A stretch of 64,000 nt of DNA from the NCBI GenBank assembly GCA_947683625.1, contig CANTUR010000340.1, positions 2,232,001-2,296,000 of the forward strand, in the 5' to 3' direction. Numbering within the stretch: the first letter of the stretch is position 1; every line of letters begins with the position of its first letter. This document shows, in pieces, positions 11,415 through 22,689 of the stretch. The notes below the pieces were generated by a model. The model did no database searches. It was not told the origin of the DNA and saw nothing but the letters and a program-made list of their open reading frames with translations. The position numbers were made by a program, and so were the translations under genes. This DNA comes from Mallotus nudiflorus (lineage: Eukaryota > Streptophyta > Magnoliopsida > Malpighiales > Euphorbiaceae).

Positions 11415-13440
11415 CACTTGTAATTTGATTAATTGATTATGTGTATATGTGATATATGTTAGGATTAATTTGATTAATTGAAAACCCAAAAGGGTTTTCA
11501 AAATTATCAAAAAGGGTTTTGATGTGTTTTGTGACAATTCTTAGTAATTGATTTGAAAACAGAATTAAATATTAATTTGATTAATATTTATAATGGTTTA
11601 ATATGATTAAACTAAAAGTAGTTTTTGATTTTACGAATTCAGAATGTTGTTTCATGAAAAACAAATTCAGTAAGCTATTTTATTGAAATTGAATTATGTA
11701 TAATGTTTTCATGAAGAATGAATTAAATATAATGTTTTATGAATGCAATTTAATGAAATAGAAATTCTGTTTTAGAAAACCTAATCACTTAAGGATTCAT
11801 ATCTGTTATGTATTTTTTTTTATTAATATGATTAATTGGGACCACATATTTATTTTCTGTTTTAACTAGGAAAATCGATTTCTATTTTAATCAGGAAAAT
11901 CATTTTTGATTAAATCTAAAATAGAAATTTTATGATTATGTGTTAAGGGACAATCTGTTTAAACGTTAAAAAGATTATGCATAATGGATCTGTTTTATAT
12001 AGATTCGTTCAAGCTATAATTTTGATTACAGAAATTAGAGATTTCTTAATGCATGCGTCTGTTTAAAAAATTTATTTTTGATATGTTTTGAATGGATTTT
12101 TGAGACTGTAAGTTGTTTATAGAAAGTGATGTCATTTTAGGCAGTAGCTAATTTAGTAATATGATTACAAAAATTGGTTAGTTACTTCCTTGATGCAAAT
12201 TAAGGTTTTAAGGTGGTTGTTTTCATTGAGCAATTTTGTTTGTTTCTTCACAGATTAATTTTATAGTAATTTGATTATGAAAATTCATTAACGTTTAAAA
12301 ATTTGAAAGGCAATTCACCAAAGAGCTAAGGTAATTTGATCTGGACCACCACCAGGGGCGCTGCCCCCGAACCCTGCCAGGGGCACTGCCCCTTGGACCC
12401 CATGCCCCTTGGAACTCTGCTAGGGGTGCTGCCGCTTAACCCCGAAAGAATTGTCACATTATTTTTTTTAAACATAATAATTGGATGTGCTAACTAAATA
12501 GACTATTATGTTATACATGTTTGTTGTTTAATGCATGGTGCATAGCATGGCCCTTAGACTAATGTGATTGGATTTAATTTTTATGGGTTGTAATTTTAAA
12601 TACAGCCAACGAGTTGTTTTTGTTTAATTATATTTATTTTATTAGAATAGTGTAGAATAAATTACAATAATTTATATAAATCAAGACCCATGGTGCAATT
12701 CAAGTTGGAGGCTCGGGATGGAGATCCAAGGTGGGAACCAAAGAAGGAGATCCATGGTAGAAGATGGAGATTCCAGTTGGAGGGTCAATTTGTAATTGTA
12801 ATATTACCTAGGTTTGACCTTGATTCTTCATATTGGCTTATGAAGATCAACTTAGATTTGGGCCATGATATATCACATTTATTTTAGTTGTTATGTATGT
12901 AATGCCATATGATGTCATGCAATGCAACATAACAATAACTAAATAAGATTAAATAAAGATGAACCCTTATTTAATATTAAGTCATTATAATGCCTCCATA
13001 AATTCAACACTTGTCAAGCCTTAGATTATTATATATGGGCCTACCAAAGCAGGGTGTATAAATTTATCCAGGGAAGGCAAGTTGGATAATGGTTCTATCC
13101 AAACATTTGATATGGTTTGACTTAACTAGGTTATCAAAATAGTTTTGGACCGAGGGAATTAGATAGGATTTTTAGCCATGACATGTGATGTCAAATCCCA
13201 CACCATCCAAGAGTTACATGACATGTAATTGATAAGAGTTGTTTACCTAAATAACCATATTTTAGGCGATAAGCCAAAGCACACTTAAAGTATAGTGAAA
13301 TATGGATCTTGGCCCACTAAAATTTATAAATTAACTTAGAGGGTTATTGATTTAAGTAAATTTAGTGGGAATTTTTAAATATGCCTCATACATATTTAAT
13401 AAAATATTGAATGGACTTTGCATATATTTGTTATAGATAA
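11415..13440 (+). other. Long untranslated leader of the Copia element
   Basis: Two kilobases between PBS and gag with no convincing gene. Most of it is AT-rich, but 12345-12445 is a sharply GC-rich island with repeated 'ccaggggc.ctgcccc' phrases able to form small hairpins. A 65-codon frame at 12690-12887 is a chance frame over a purine-rich repeat ('ggagatccaaggtggg' style). Confidence 0.7.
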
Positions 13441-14330
13441 TGACTTCAAACATTACACCTACCATGTCACTACGATCGATCATTTAGAAGGATAAGCTAA
13501 ATGGGACTAACTTTCTTAACTGGTATAGAAACCTAAGAATTGTTATTAGGCATGAGAGAAAGGAATACATCCTTGATCAACCCATTCTTGAGGAACTAGC
13601 TACCAATGCTCCTAGGGCACAAAGGGATTCTTATAACAAGCATCTCAATGATTTTACTAATGTCACTGGTGTTATGCTTAGATGTATGGAGTTTGAGCTA
13701 CAAAAGTAGTTGATGGATATGTAGGCTTATACTATGATAGGCCATCTTAAGGAAATGTTCCAAGAGAAAGCCATAATTGAAAGGTTCAATACCATCAGGG
13801 CATTGCTTTCTTGTAAGCTGACTACTAGCGACTTTGTCAGTCCTCATGTTCTTAAGATGAAGGGTCATCTTGATCACTTGGACAAGCTTGGTCTCAATAT
13901 TGAATAAGAACTTGTTGTGGATATTTTTCTTCAATCTTTGCCTGAAGCTTACGATAGCTTTGTTATGAATTTCAATATGTATAGTATGGAGAAGACCATT
14001 TCAGAGTTGCATGGGATGCTAAAAACTACTAAAAGAACATCAAGAGTAACACCAAGGATGTTCTCATGGTCAATAAGGGAAAGGGGATGAAAAGGATTGG
14101 AAAGGGCAAGGGCAAGGTCTCTAAAGGCTTTCAAAAGCCCAAGCCAAAGCCTAAGCCCAAATCCAAAGCTGAACCCAAAGCAAAGGAAGGAATTTCCTTT
14201 TTTTGTAATGAGTCAGGCCACTAGAAAAGAAATTGCAAGCTCTATTTGGATGATCTAAAGAAGAAAAAGGGTGGTGAGACTACCTCTTCAGGTATTCATG
14301 TTATAGAATTAAATCTATCTACTTCTGATT
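13441..14330 (+). pseudogene. gag: Copia gag (broken)
   Basis: ATG at 13441 opens a frame reading KDKLNGTNFLNWYRNLRI, the typical start of Copia Gag of this group, then LQSLPEAYDSFVMNFNM, the conserved core of the family. In-frame stops occur (for example TAG at 13489-13491 and near 13708, TAA near 13903). A frameshift near 14030 leads into a lysine- and proline-rich linker and a damaged zinc knuckle (FFCNESGH, stop, KRNC), whose first cysteine is replaced and whose usual tryptophan codon is a stop. Gag would package the element RNA; this copy is dead. Confidence 0.85.
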
Positions 14331-17300
14331 TTGATTATTGGGTATTAGATACTGGATTAGGATCTCACATTTGTATAAATGTGCAGGGTCTATAAAGGAG
14401 TAGATCATTGGCAAGAGGCGAAGTGTACCTACGAGTTGGTAATGGAGCAAGAGTTGCTGCTTTAGCTGTAGGAACTTATGAGTTACCTTTGCCTAGTGGA
14501 CTTGTTTTATCTTTAGAAAATTATTATTATGTACCTACCGTGCGTAGGAATATTATTTCTATTTCTTGTTTGGACAAGAAAGGGTTTGAATTTATTATTA
14601 AGAATAATAAATGCAATATTTATTAGGATAACATTTTCTATGGATATGCTCCATGCATTAGTGGACTTTATGTTTTAGATGCTGAAGACACTAATGGAAT
14701 GCCAATCTATAAAATTGATACAAAGAAGCCTAAATCTAATGATTTAAACTCAACCTATCTTTGGCATTATCGTTTAGGCCATATAAATGAGAAACTAATT
14801 TCAAAGCTACACCAAAATGGGCTTTTAAATTCATTTGATTATGAATCATTTGATACATATGAATCTTGTTTACTTGGAAAAATGACTAAAACACCTTTTA
14901 CTAGATAGACTGAGAGGGCTAATGACTTATTGGCCCTAATACATTCTAATGTATATGGACCATTAAGCTCAACTGCTAGAGGTGGTTTTCAATACTTCAT
15001 AACTTTCACAAATGATTTCAGTAGATATGGTTATCTTTATCTAATGAAACATAAATCTGAATCTTTTGAAAAGTTTAAAATTTTCAAGAATAAAGTACAA
15101 AATCAACTTGGTAAAAATATTAAAACACTAAGATCTGATCGAGGTGGTGAATATTTTAACCAAGAATTTACAGATCATCTTAAAGATTGTGGGATTATTT
15201 CATAATTGACTCCTCCAAGTACACCATAATGGAATGGTGTGTCTGAATGTAGAAGTCAGGCTCTATTAATTATGGTTCGATCTATGATGAGTTAATTTAA
15301 TCTTCCAATCTCTTTTCGGGGATATGCTTTAGAAACTACTACATTCATTTTGAATAGAGTTCCATCGAAGGCAGTTGAAAAGACACCATATAAGACATGG
15401 ACTGGAAAAACTCCCAGTTTGTCTCTTTTTCAGATTTGGGGATGTGACACTTTTGTGAAGTGTCAAATCTTAAATAAACTAGCACCCAAATATGAAAAAT
15501 GCCTTTTTGTGGGATATCTTAAAGAAACTAATGGATATTACTTCTACAATGCATTTGAGAACAAAGTGTTTATGTTTTGGAATGGTGTATTTTTGGAAAG
15601 AGAGTTTATTTCCAAAGGAACCAGTGGGAGCGTAGTGCAACTTAAAGAAATTCAAGGCCCACAAAATAGCGTTGTACCTAATATAGAATCGCAGCTGAAT
15701 CAACAAGTAGTTGTTGAGCTTGCACAAGTACCAGAAGGCCCAAGGAGGTCTGGTAGGACATGCCAAATCCCCATGAGATATGGATTTCTCATAACCGGTG
15801 ATAATGATGTGTTAATTATGGATAAAAATGAGCCCACATCCTATTAGGAGGCCATAAATAGTCTTGACTCTGAGAAATGGCTTGAATCCATGAGATTAGA
15901 AATGTAATCCATGTATGATAATCAAGTATGGACCTTGATTAACCTAAATGATGGTTTAAAAATTATTGGGTGCAAATGGGTTTTCAAAAAAAAAACCAAC
16001 ATGGATGGCAATGTGCATACCTTTAAGGCAAGACTAGTTACAAAAGGTTTCAAACAAACACATGGTATAGACTATGATGAAACCTTTTCACTAGTGGCTA
16101 TGCTAAAATCTATTCGAATTCTCCTTGCCATAGCTACATACTATGATTATAAGATATGGAAAATGGATGTCAAAATAGCATTTCCTAATGAAAACTTACT
16201 TAAGGATGTGTACATGACACAACGAGAGGGTTTTGTTAGTCCTAAGAATTCTTGAAAGGTATGCAAGCTTCAAAGATCCATTTATGGATTGAAGCAAGCA
16301 TCTCGGAGTTAGAATCTTCATTTTGATGAAGTAGTTAAAGAATTTGGCTTCATTTAAAATGAAGATGAACCTTGTGTATACAAGAAAGTTGGTGGGAGTG
16401 CTATTATGTTTTTAGTGTTGTATGTGGATGACATACTACTCATTGGAAATGATATCCCTATTTTACAAAATGTTAAATCATGGTTAGGGAATTTTTTTTT
16501 GAATGAAAGACTTAGGTGAAACTACTTATATATTGGGCATTATGATCTATAGAGATAGATCTAAAAGGCTTATTGGCCTAAGTCAAAGCACTTATATTAA
16601 TAAGGTATTGAACATGTTTAGTACACAGGATTCCAAGAGAGGAATCTTGCCAATGCCACATGGCATTAGTCTTAGTAAGACTCATTGTCCTATGACACAA
16701 GATGAGCGAGATCGCATCAGTAAGATTCCATATGCTTCTACTATTAGATATATCATGTATGCAATGTTGTGTACTCGACCTGCTGTTTCATATGCCTTAA
16801 GCACAACGAGTAGATACCAGTCAAACCCAGGTGAAAGTCACTGGATAATAGTTAAAAATATCCTTAAGTACTTGAGAAGAACTAAGGATGCATTTTTACT
16901 ATATAGTGGTCAGGAAGATGAACTAGTTGTAAATGGTTACATAGATGCCAGCTTCCAAACTGACAAGGATGATTTTAGATCATAGTTAGGATATCTGTTT
17001 TGTTTGCATGGAGGTGTAGTGAGTTGGAAGAGTTCCAAGCAAGACACTGTTGCTAATTCTATAATAGAAGCTGAGTACATATCTGCCTCAAAAGCAACTA
17101 AAGAGGCTATTTGGATCAAGAGGTTCATAATTGGACTAGATGTTGTTCCTAGTATATCAGATCTAGTGAACTTGTATTATGATAATAATGGAGCTATAGC
17201 CCAAGCTAAGGAGCCCAGATCACATCAGAGATCCAAACACATACTCAGGCATTATCATCTCATTCGAGAAATCATTGAGAGAGGAGACGTCAAGATATTC

Positions 17301-17354
17301 AGAGTACCTACAAATGATAATGTTGCTAATCCACTGACTAAGCCTCTTCCATAG
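14331..17354 (+). pseudogene. pol: Copia pol: protease, integrase, RT, RNase H (broken)
   Basis: Order protease-integrase-RT-RNase H marks Ty1/copia. Protease: WVLDTGLGSH, where the usual D-T/S-G-A-S-S motif is changed after DTG. GAG-pre-integrase: LWHYRLGH (about 14758-14782). Integrase core: IHSNVYGP, FTNDFSRYGYLYL and LRSDRGGEYF (14940-15170). RT: CKWVFKKKTNMDG, FKARLVTKGF, YVDDILLIGND (15960-16450). RNase H: VVSWKSSKQDTVANSIIEAEY, split here by words, and YDNNGAIAQAKEP (17020-17215). One frame runs from 14408 to about 16490 apart from stops. A run of nine T at 16492-16500 coincides with a shift to the next frame, which continues to 17354. Confidence 0.9.
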
Positions 17355-17413
17355 CCTAAACATGATAATCATATTAGGTCCATGGGTATTCGATGAGATG
17401 TTGATTGGGCCTA

Positions 17414-17428
17414 GTGCAAGTGAGAGAT
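17414..17428 (+). promoter_or_regulatory. Polypurine tract of the Copia element
   Basis: GTGCAAGTGAGAGAT directly before the TGTTAGTGATATCC start of the 3' LTR. Confidence 0.85.
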
Positions 17429-18955
17429 TGTTAGTGATATCCACTAGGTCAATCATTTGTGATTATGTATTGACTTTTTTATTTTATTAATAAAGAGGTA
17501 TTTCATTATCATTTGATTTTATGATAATTATATGAATGGTTAGTTCTTACTAAGGCCATCAAGTATGTGACTTGATAGTAAAACCCTTAGATTAAAATAA
17601 GAGTTCTATTCTAATTATCCCTAGCCATTTATTCATTATATAAATATTAAAGTATTAAGGCTAGTATGATGTTAACTGATGGTTATTTTTTACTAATCAT
17701 GAATATGAGATATTAAGTCAACTCATAGGTACATGATGAGAGATCATGTATTGGATTGACCCACTATGAGAATACTACTTAGATTATTATCATAAGTATT
17801 TCTCATCACATTAATTTTATTTTGGTCCTTTGACCTTAAAATCATCATGGATTTCTACATAGCTCTTTTATATTTTGACACATTCTAACATTTTCTTTAA
17901 CCAGACGACTAAATGGGATGTTGGATATGAAATTAGTTATATGAGGAATATGAGTGATTCAGAAGGAATTTATCCCTTATTAATATGAGAAAGATATTTG
18001 TAGGTCCCTTGATGAGATTGACTGAAGGAAAATGCATAGCCATGCTAAAATGAATTGATAAAGAGTTATCATTTTTAATCTACTTGGAATCAAGTCATAT
18101 ATTAAACTATATAAGGATGACATTCTATGCCTTATGTTCAATTAAGATATCATGTGATAAAGGGACGATAAAATTCACTGTAATTAAGTTATATTAGATT
18201 ATTGACTTCACATGACTTGGGTAGTCATAATATCTTGCTGGAGGCCACTTTTGACTTGTAGGCCTAAATAGAGACTTAGGCCCACTGCCAATGTTATATG
18301 AACCTACAAGGTTACACAGTTAGAACAAACCCAAAAGGAATATGGGTTTAATAAGCCCAAAATAAACTCTGTAGAAATAAATAATTAAAGTGTTTTATTT
18401 ATTTATTTAAGATAAATGTTATTTTAAATAAATAAATAAGATATTATTTTTTATTTGTTTTTAAAACAAAATCAGAATATAATAAATGGAAAATTACCAA
18501 AAGGTCATTGGTAGGTGAAACCCTAATTTGAAGTCTATAAATATGTTATATCCTCTAGGGTTTAACTCACTTGTTTTTCCTGCCTCCAAATTCATTTTCT
18601 CTTTTATTAGAAAATAAACACATAGTTTTTCTTTTATTCTTGATTTTTGAGACAATCAAGAAGGTTGTTAGCACACACTCCAATTTGTTTTTTTAAAGGG
18701 CTATTTATATGGATACCTATAGAGGATGCATCCTTTCAAAGAGATCTAGATCCGAACAACCAAAGAAAAAAGCTCAAGCTAAGGTGTCACTTGTGTGAAC
18801 CTCCTCTCATCCTTCCAGAAGATCTTGCCTCTTTTGCATTTTGGTGAGATTCTTAAAACCTTAGATTTAATCAAGTAGTCTAATTACATGGATCCAGATT
18901 TAGGAACATGATAATTTTTTTATTTTCCACTGCGTTTGTATCATAAAACCCAATA
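17429..18955 (+). mobile_element. 3' LTR of the full-length Copia element
   Basis: Colinear with the 5' LTR at 9870 over its whole 1527 bp, with the same TATA box (CTATAAATATG from about 18535). The last bases read CCCAATA where the 5' LTR has CCGAACA, so the CA end has mutated. It is followed at once by AGTTA and the resumed Gypsy gag. Confidence 0.95.
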
Positions 18956-19610
18956 AGTTAAAGGTTTAAGGAGGCCTTTTTAGATGAGACGATCTAGGAC
19001 TTTTGATAAGGGTTGGTTGAAATTGAAGAATAATTCAACTAGTGCTTCCTTGTTGTATACCCCCAGTTTGGTAGTTTCTTACTCCGATGCTTTTAGCAAT
19101 TATCTTTTTCTTATTCTCAATCTCCTCAGCTTGTAACCCATTGTCATAAAGGTCTACAAATGTCTTAGGGTTCATCATCTGTGACCTCTCAACCAAGTTA
19201 GGCAACATAGTTTAGACTATCATCCTAACCTGTTCCTTTTCAGTTGGCTTATTTTTCATTAACCCTACCTTATTCATGAATCTAGTTAAATAATTTTAAA
19301 ATGGTTTATTAGGCTTATGCTTTGATTCTAGCTCTTGAACTTGCTCAAGTAATTTCCTTTTTGCCTTTTCAACCATATAACTCTTAATATCCTTGAGTTT
19401 TATTCCCCCAGCATTATCATTTATAGTAGGTGGATTGGTCACAATAGGTGGATTGGCTGCAGGAGGTGCAGTAGCAACATGTCGCTGCATCAGTCCGGTG
19501 AAAGCTTGTCTTAACTCATCTTGCATCATCACTCTCATGTCATCCATCAATGCTCATTTGACATCCTCTAAGGTCCAATTTCCTTTTTTTATTGTTCCAT
19601 TCCTTTAGTT
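18956..19610 (-). pseudogene. gag: Gypsy gag, N-terminal part (Tat/Ogre type)
   Basis: The minus strand from 19550 reads MMDDMRVMMQDELRQ, a proline- and alanine-rich linker, then SYMVEKAKRKLLEQVQELE. After a stop near 19296 further gag-like phrases follow (MNPKTFVDLYDNGLQAEEI, about 19180-19120). This is the other half of the gene at 9276-9869, separated by the Copia insertion. Allowing for the inserted 9091 bases the two halves are not in the same frame, so at least one frameshift existed besides the insertion. Confidence 0.7.
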
Positions 19611-20203
19611 TCTTTTGGTTATGTAGATTCTAGGTAGAGTGGATTGATGTGACTCTTTTCCAGTCTGCTAAGGATCTCTTTCATAATAAAATACATATAA
19701 ACAATATTTCTAGGTATAAAAGCATAACCTAATCTTTATTAGTCATGATAGGCTTCTAAAGTATGCGCTTCGGCCTTTATAGATAAAAATACATCATGGC
19801 AATAATCACAAGCAATTTGGGTATATCCTAGGGGAAATAACTAAGCCATTATATATAGTTAGGGTCTGATAAAAAGGTAAAGGTTCCTTTAGTAAATGCC
19901 CTCCTTTAAGACTTAAGTCACAAGCCAAGGTCACAGGGGCCCAGCTTCCTTTGCAAATTTGAGAGAAGACTGGCCCCCCTTAAGGACTTCAATCATAAAC
20001 TATAGTTAGATAAGCTCGACAATCTCTCTTGAACCAAGTTAAAGCTAAAAGTGATGGTTAGCCAATTTACAATCACATGAAGCTAGTGGAATCATGGAAC
20101 CATAAACCAATGCCATCAGTTAATAGGGACATGCAGAATGAATGCAAAAATAAAATAATAATTAATAAAATAATTCTAAAGAACACAAGTAGAATCAATA
20201 TTT
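19611..20203 (-). other. 5' leader of the Tat/Ogre-type element
   Basis: Sequence between the PBS and gag on the minus strand. No open frame or known motif is seen. Confidence 0.5.
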
Positions 20204-20226
20204 GTTATCCCTAGTAGATTCGCCAC
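20204..20226 (-). promoter_or_regulatory. Primer binding site of the Tat/Ogre-type element
   Basis: The minus strand reads TGGCGAATCTACTAGGG from 20225, one base after the LTR end. TGGCGA-type sites followed by a CT-rich, then G-rich stretch are typical of Tat/Ogre elements (tRNA-Arg is the reported primer in Ogre). The exact tRNA was not tested here. Confidence 0.65.
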
Positions 20227-22240
20227 TATAGACGACGGGGTTTAGCGCACGTCCAATATTTAAGCAATCGCAACACTGCTTGAGCTCAGGGCTCTAGAGA
20301 ACACACTAACCATTGTTATAAAGACATGGCATAGAGATGAGAAGTCACCACCCACGGTAATAACTGGGACAAATAAAAAAGGTGGTACTTGATTCCCTAA
20401 AAGAAAATTAGCACCAAAACTAGGAGATTCTAGATACATAATACCAATTTCTTTCAGTCTTGTGTTCTATTAGAATTACTTTATGAATTACTAAATTATC
20501 CTCTATTTACATGCAATTTCATATAAACCCTTATTCTAGCAATGAACTCCAAGGCAAACTAGCAATGAAAATACAAGTAAATAATGCATTTAATGGACCA
20601 TATAATCCCTAAGTTAGTCTAATATACATGGATTTTAATTAAATGAACTAAATTTACATATTTTAATTTACAAGTGAGCTAAAGACTAATTCCTTTTAAT
20701 TTTAATTAAATGAACCTAAGTTTATTTATTTTAATTCTAAAAATGGGCCTAAATCTACAAATTATAAAGGTATTTAAATTAAATGGGCTAAGTCTAAATT
20801 AATTAAATTAAATTAAGTAGGCCTATGTCTAGTTTACTATATGGGCCTAAGTTATTTCTAACCTAAAATCTAATTATTTATGGACCTAAATATATATTTT
20901 AATTAATTAAACCTAATTAATTATTAGGTGAGATGGACAAAAAATAATTATCCAAATAAAAATAAATTAAAGCCTAACATGGGCTTAAGGTCCCAAAACA
21001 CATAAAAATAATAAACAAGCCCAAAAGCAAATATAACATGCCAAACTAAATAAATAAAATACCAAACAAATAATTAAACTAATCTCTTCTAAAAACCCTA
21101 ATTTTTATTAACGTGCAACCTAAATCAATCTACTTCCTCCATTGATTTTAATTAATTACCTAATTGAAAACCTAACTTTACTAACTAATTTAATCAAAAT
21201 AAACATGCAATCACACATATAACTTTGTTATTCCCACTATTGGGGCTATTACAATAATTCATAGGAAATAATAATAAAAATAATTGATAAAAAAATCTAA
21301 AAGCTATGTCTCAATACGATTTTATCCTTAGCATTCCATGGACTTCTCAATTTATCGTCTCAAGCATGATCACCATATATTTTCCTCCATAATCACCCAA
21401 AAAAAATTTATGGTTAGTGAATAAATTATAATAATAACTAAAATAATAGAAATAATCAATAAAATCAAAAAGAAATAAAGAAATAAAATAGAATCAGAAG
21501 ATGATGATGATGCTTATGAGTGATGGGATGCTCCTCATATTTGTAAAATCACCACTTCTTAATAGGTCTTCTTATCTTGTTCTTCAAAAATTCTCCAAAG
21601 ATCTTCAATTAACTAATAAAACCAAAAGGGATTTTTGTAGAGAAAGACAATTCACAAAAGAATAGAATTAAGAAGGCTTTTTCAAGAACAATCAATGAAT
21701 GATAAAAAATAATTATATGTAAAAAAATGAATGAAAAATTAAAAGCTTATAAAAATATGTTAATGCCTTCCTCCCAGATTTTTTCCCTTTCTTCCCTTCA
21801 TTTTTCCTTTTCTCCTCCCCCCTTTTTCAAAGCAAAAGCCCTTCTTATATAGGGATACATCTTAAAACCCTAGTTATAAATTGATGCCTAAAAGACTTCA
21901 ATTTCCTTAAAAACATTATGAAAATAATTTTAGGAGAATTTTAGGCCAATTAGGACTCAATTTATCTAGAAATTTTGAGATTTATCTAGAAAATTCAAGA
22001 ATTTACGGAAGGAGTCTAATTTTGACCGGAATTATGTAATTCCGATCGAAATTAAATAATTTCAATTGAAATTAGAATGATTCCGATCACTTTTTTTAAA
22101 TTTAAATTATAAAAAGGTCCTTGAAAGATTTTAAATTTTGCAATTAGATCCCAAAAAAGCATTGTAAATTAGTCCACAAAAACATTAAATCATTTCTTTA
22201 AAAAATTACTATTAGACCCTTGAAGTTTCAAAGTTTCAAA
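20227..22240 (-). mobile_element. 5' LTR of the Tat/Ogre-type element, truncated
   Basis: Similar over its length to 2610-4723; its internal end reads ...CCGTCGTCTATA at 20227. The last clearly shared phrase at the outer end is 'attagacccttgaagttt' near 22215. The first 85 bases or so of the LTR, including TATAGACACCC, are missing and are replaced by an unrelated Copia LTR fragment. Confidence 0.8.
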
Positions 22241-22244
22241 GTTT

Positions 22245-22680
22245 TGGTGAGTGGAGATGTATAAAACACTTAAAAGGATGGCTATAATACATCTCATTCT
22301 ATATATATATATATATATTCTCCTTCATCTTCTTAAACTTCTTTTATGAAAAGAAAATACCTAAAGAGAAAACATGTTGTGAGACAATAAAGGCTTTAGC
22401 AGACCTACTTTGCTTTGGACCATCTTGTTCGTGTGGATATTGTAAAGTATGTGATCTTTTGGTGACTTCTTAATCTGATAAGAAGATATGAAAAGCTTAA
22501 GGTAAGGTGTCACCGGTGTGAACCCCCTCTCATCCTTATAATGTTCTTACCAAGAAATCATTTTGGTGAGTTTTGGAAAACCCTCTCAATTGATCTAATT
22601 TGAATTAAATGGATCTAGGTTGTAGGTTTTGTGGTTCAATGTTTTTGTTTTTCTACTACATTATAGATGTTGAAACCAAA
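22245..22680 (+). mobile_element. Copia LTR fragment, R-U5 part
   Basis: It shares with the 9870 LTR the ordered phrases 'gagacaat.aa', 'cgtgtggata' and 'aaggtaaggtgtcac.ggtgtgaacc' but is only distantly related, so it is a different Copia family. It has an AT microsatellite at about 22299-22318. Both ends are truncated: the Tat/Ogre LTR lies on the left, the tail of an opposite-strand Copia integrase on the right. Confidence 0.65.
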
Positions 22681-22689
22681 TATATACCC

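Larger units (their letters stand above)
9870..18955 (+). mobile_element. Full-length Copia retrotransposon, nested in Gypsy gag
   Basis: All structural parts are present in order: 5' LTR, PBS, long leader, gag, protease, integrase, RT, RNase H, PPT, 3' LTR. The flanking five bases are GGTTA (9865-9869) and AGTTA (18956-18960), a target-site duplication with one mismatch. Total length is 9086 bp. Gag-pol carries about a dozen or more stops and at least two frameshifts, so this copy cannot make its own proteins. The first 250 bases of the two LTRs show about 11 differences by eye, so it is not a very recent insertion. Confidence 0.95.
2610..22240 (-). mobile_element. Tat/Ogre-type Gypsy element, non-autonomous or gutted, with nested Copia
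   Basis: Two similar direct LTRs (2610-4723 and 20227-22240) flank, on the minus strand, a TGGCGA-type primer binding site, a gag-like gene and a polypurine tract. The order 5' LTR, PBS, gag, long 3' untranslated region with tandem arrays, PPT and 3' LTR is what is known for the Tat/Ogre lineage. No reverse transcriptase, RNase H or integrase motif was found between gag and the 3' LTR, so the copy is either a large non-autonomous derivative or has lost pol. The gag gene is split by the Copia element at 9870-18955. The 5' LTR lacks roughly its first 85 bases, so the right-hand target-site duplication cannot be checked. The left candidate is GTCGC at 2605-2609. Confidence 0.75.

Noticed and set aside
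12690..12887. 65-codon frame in the Copia leader
   Set aside because: Lies over a purine-rich internal repeat, no motif, not near a plausible start context.
15479..15766. 95-codon antisense frame
   Set aside because: Shadow of the Copia integrase region on the other strand.
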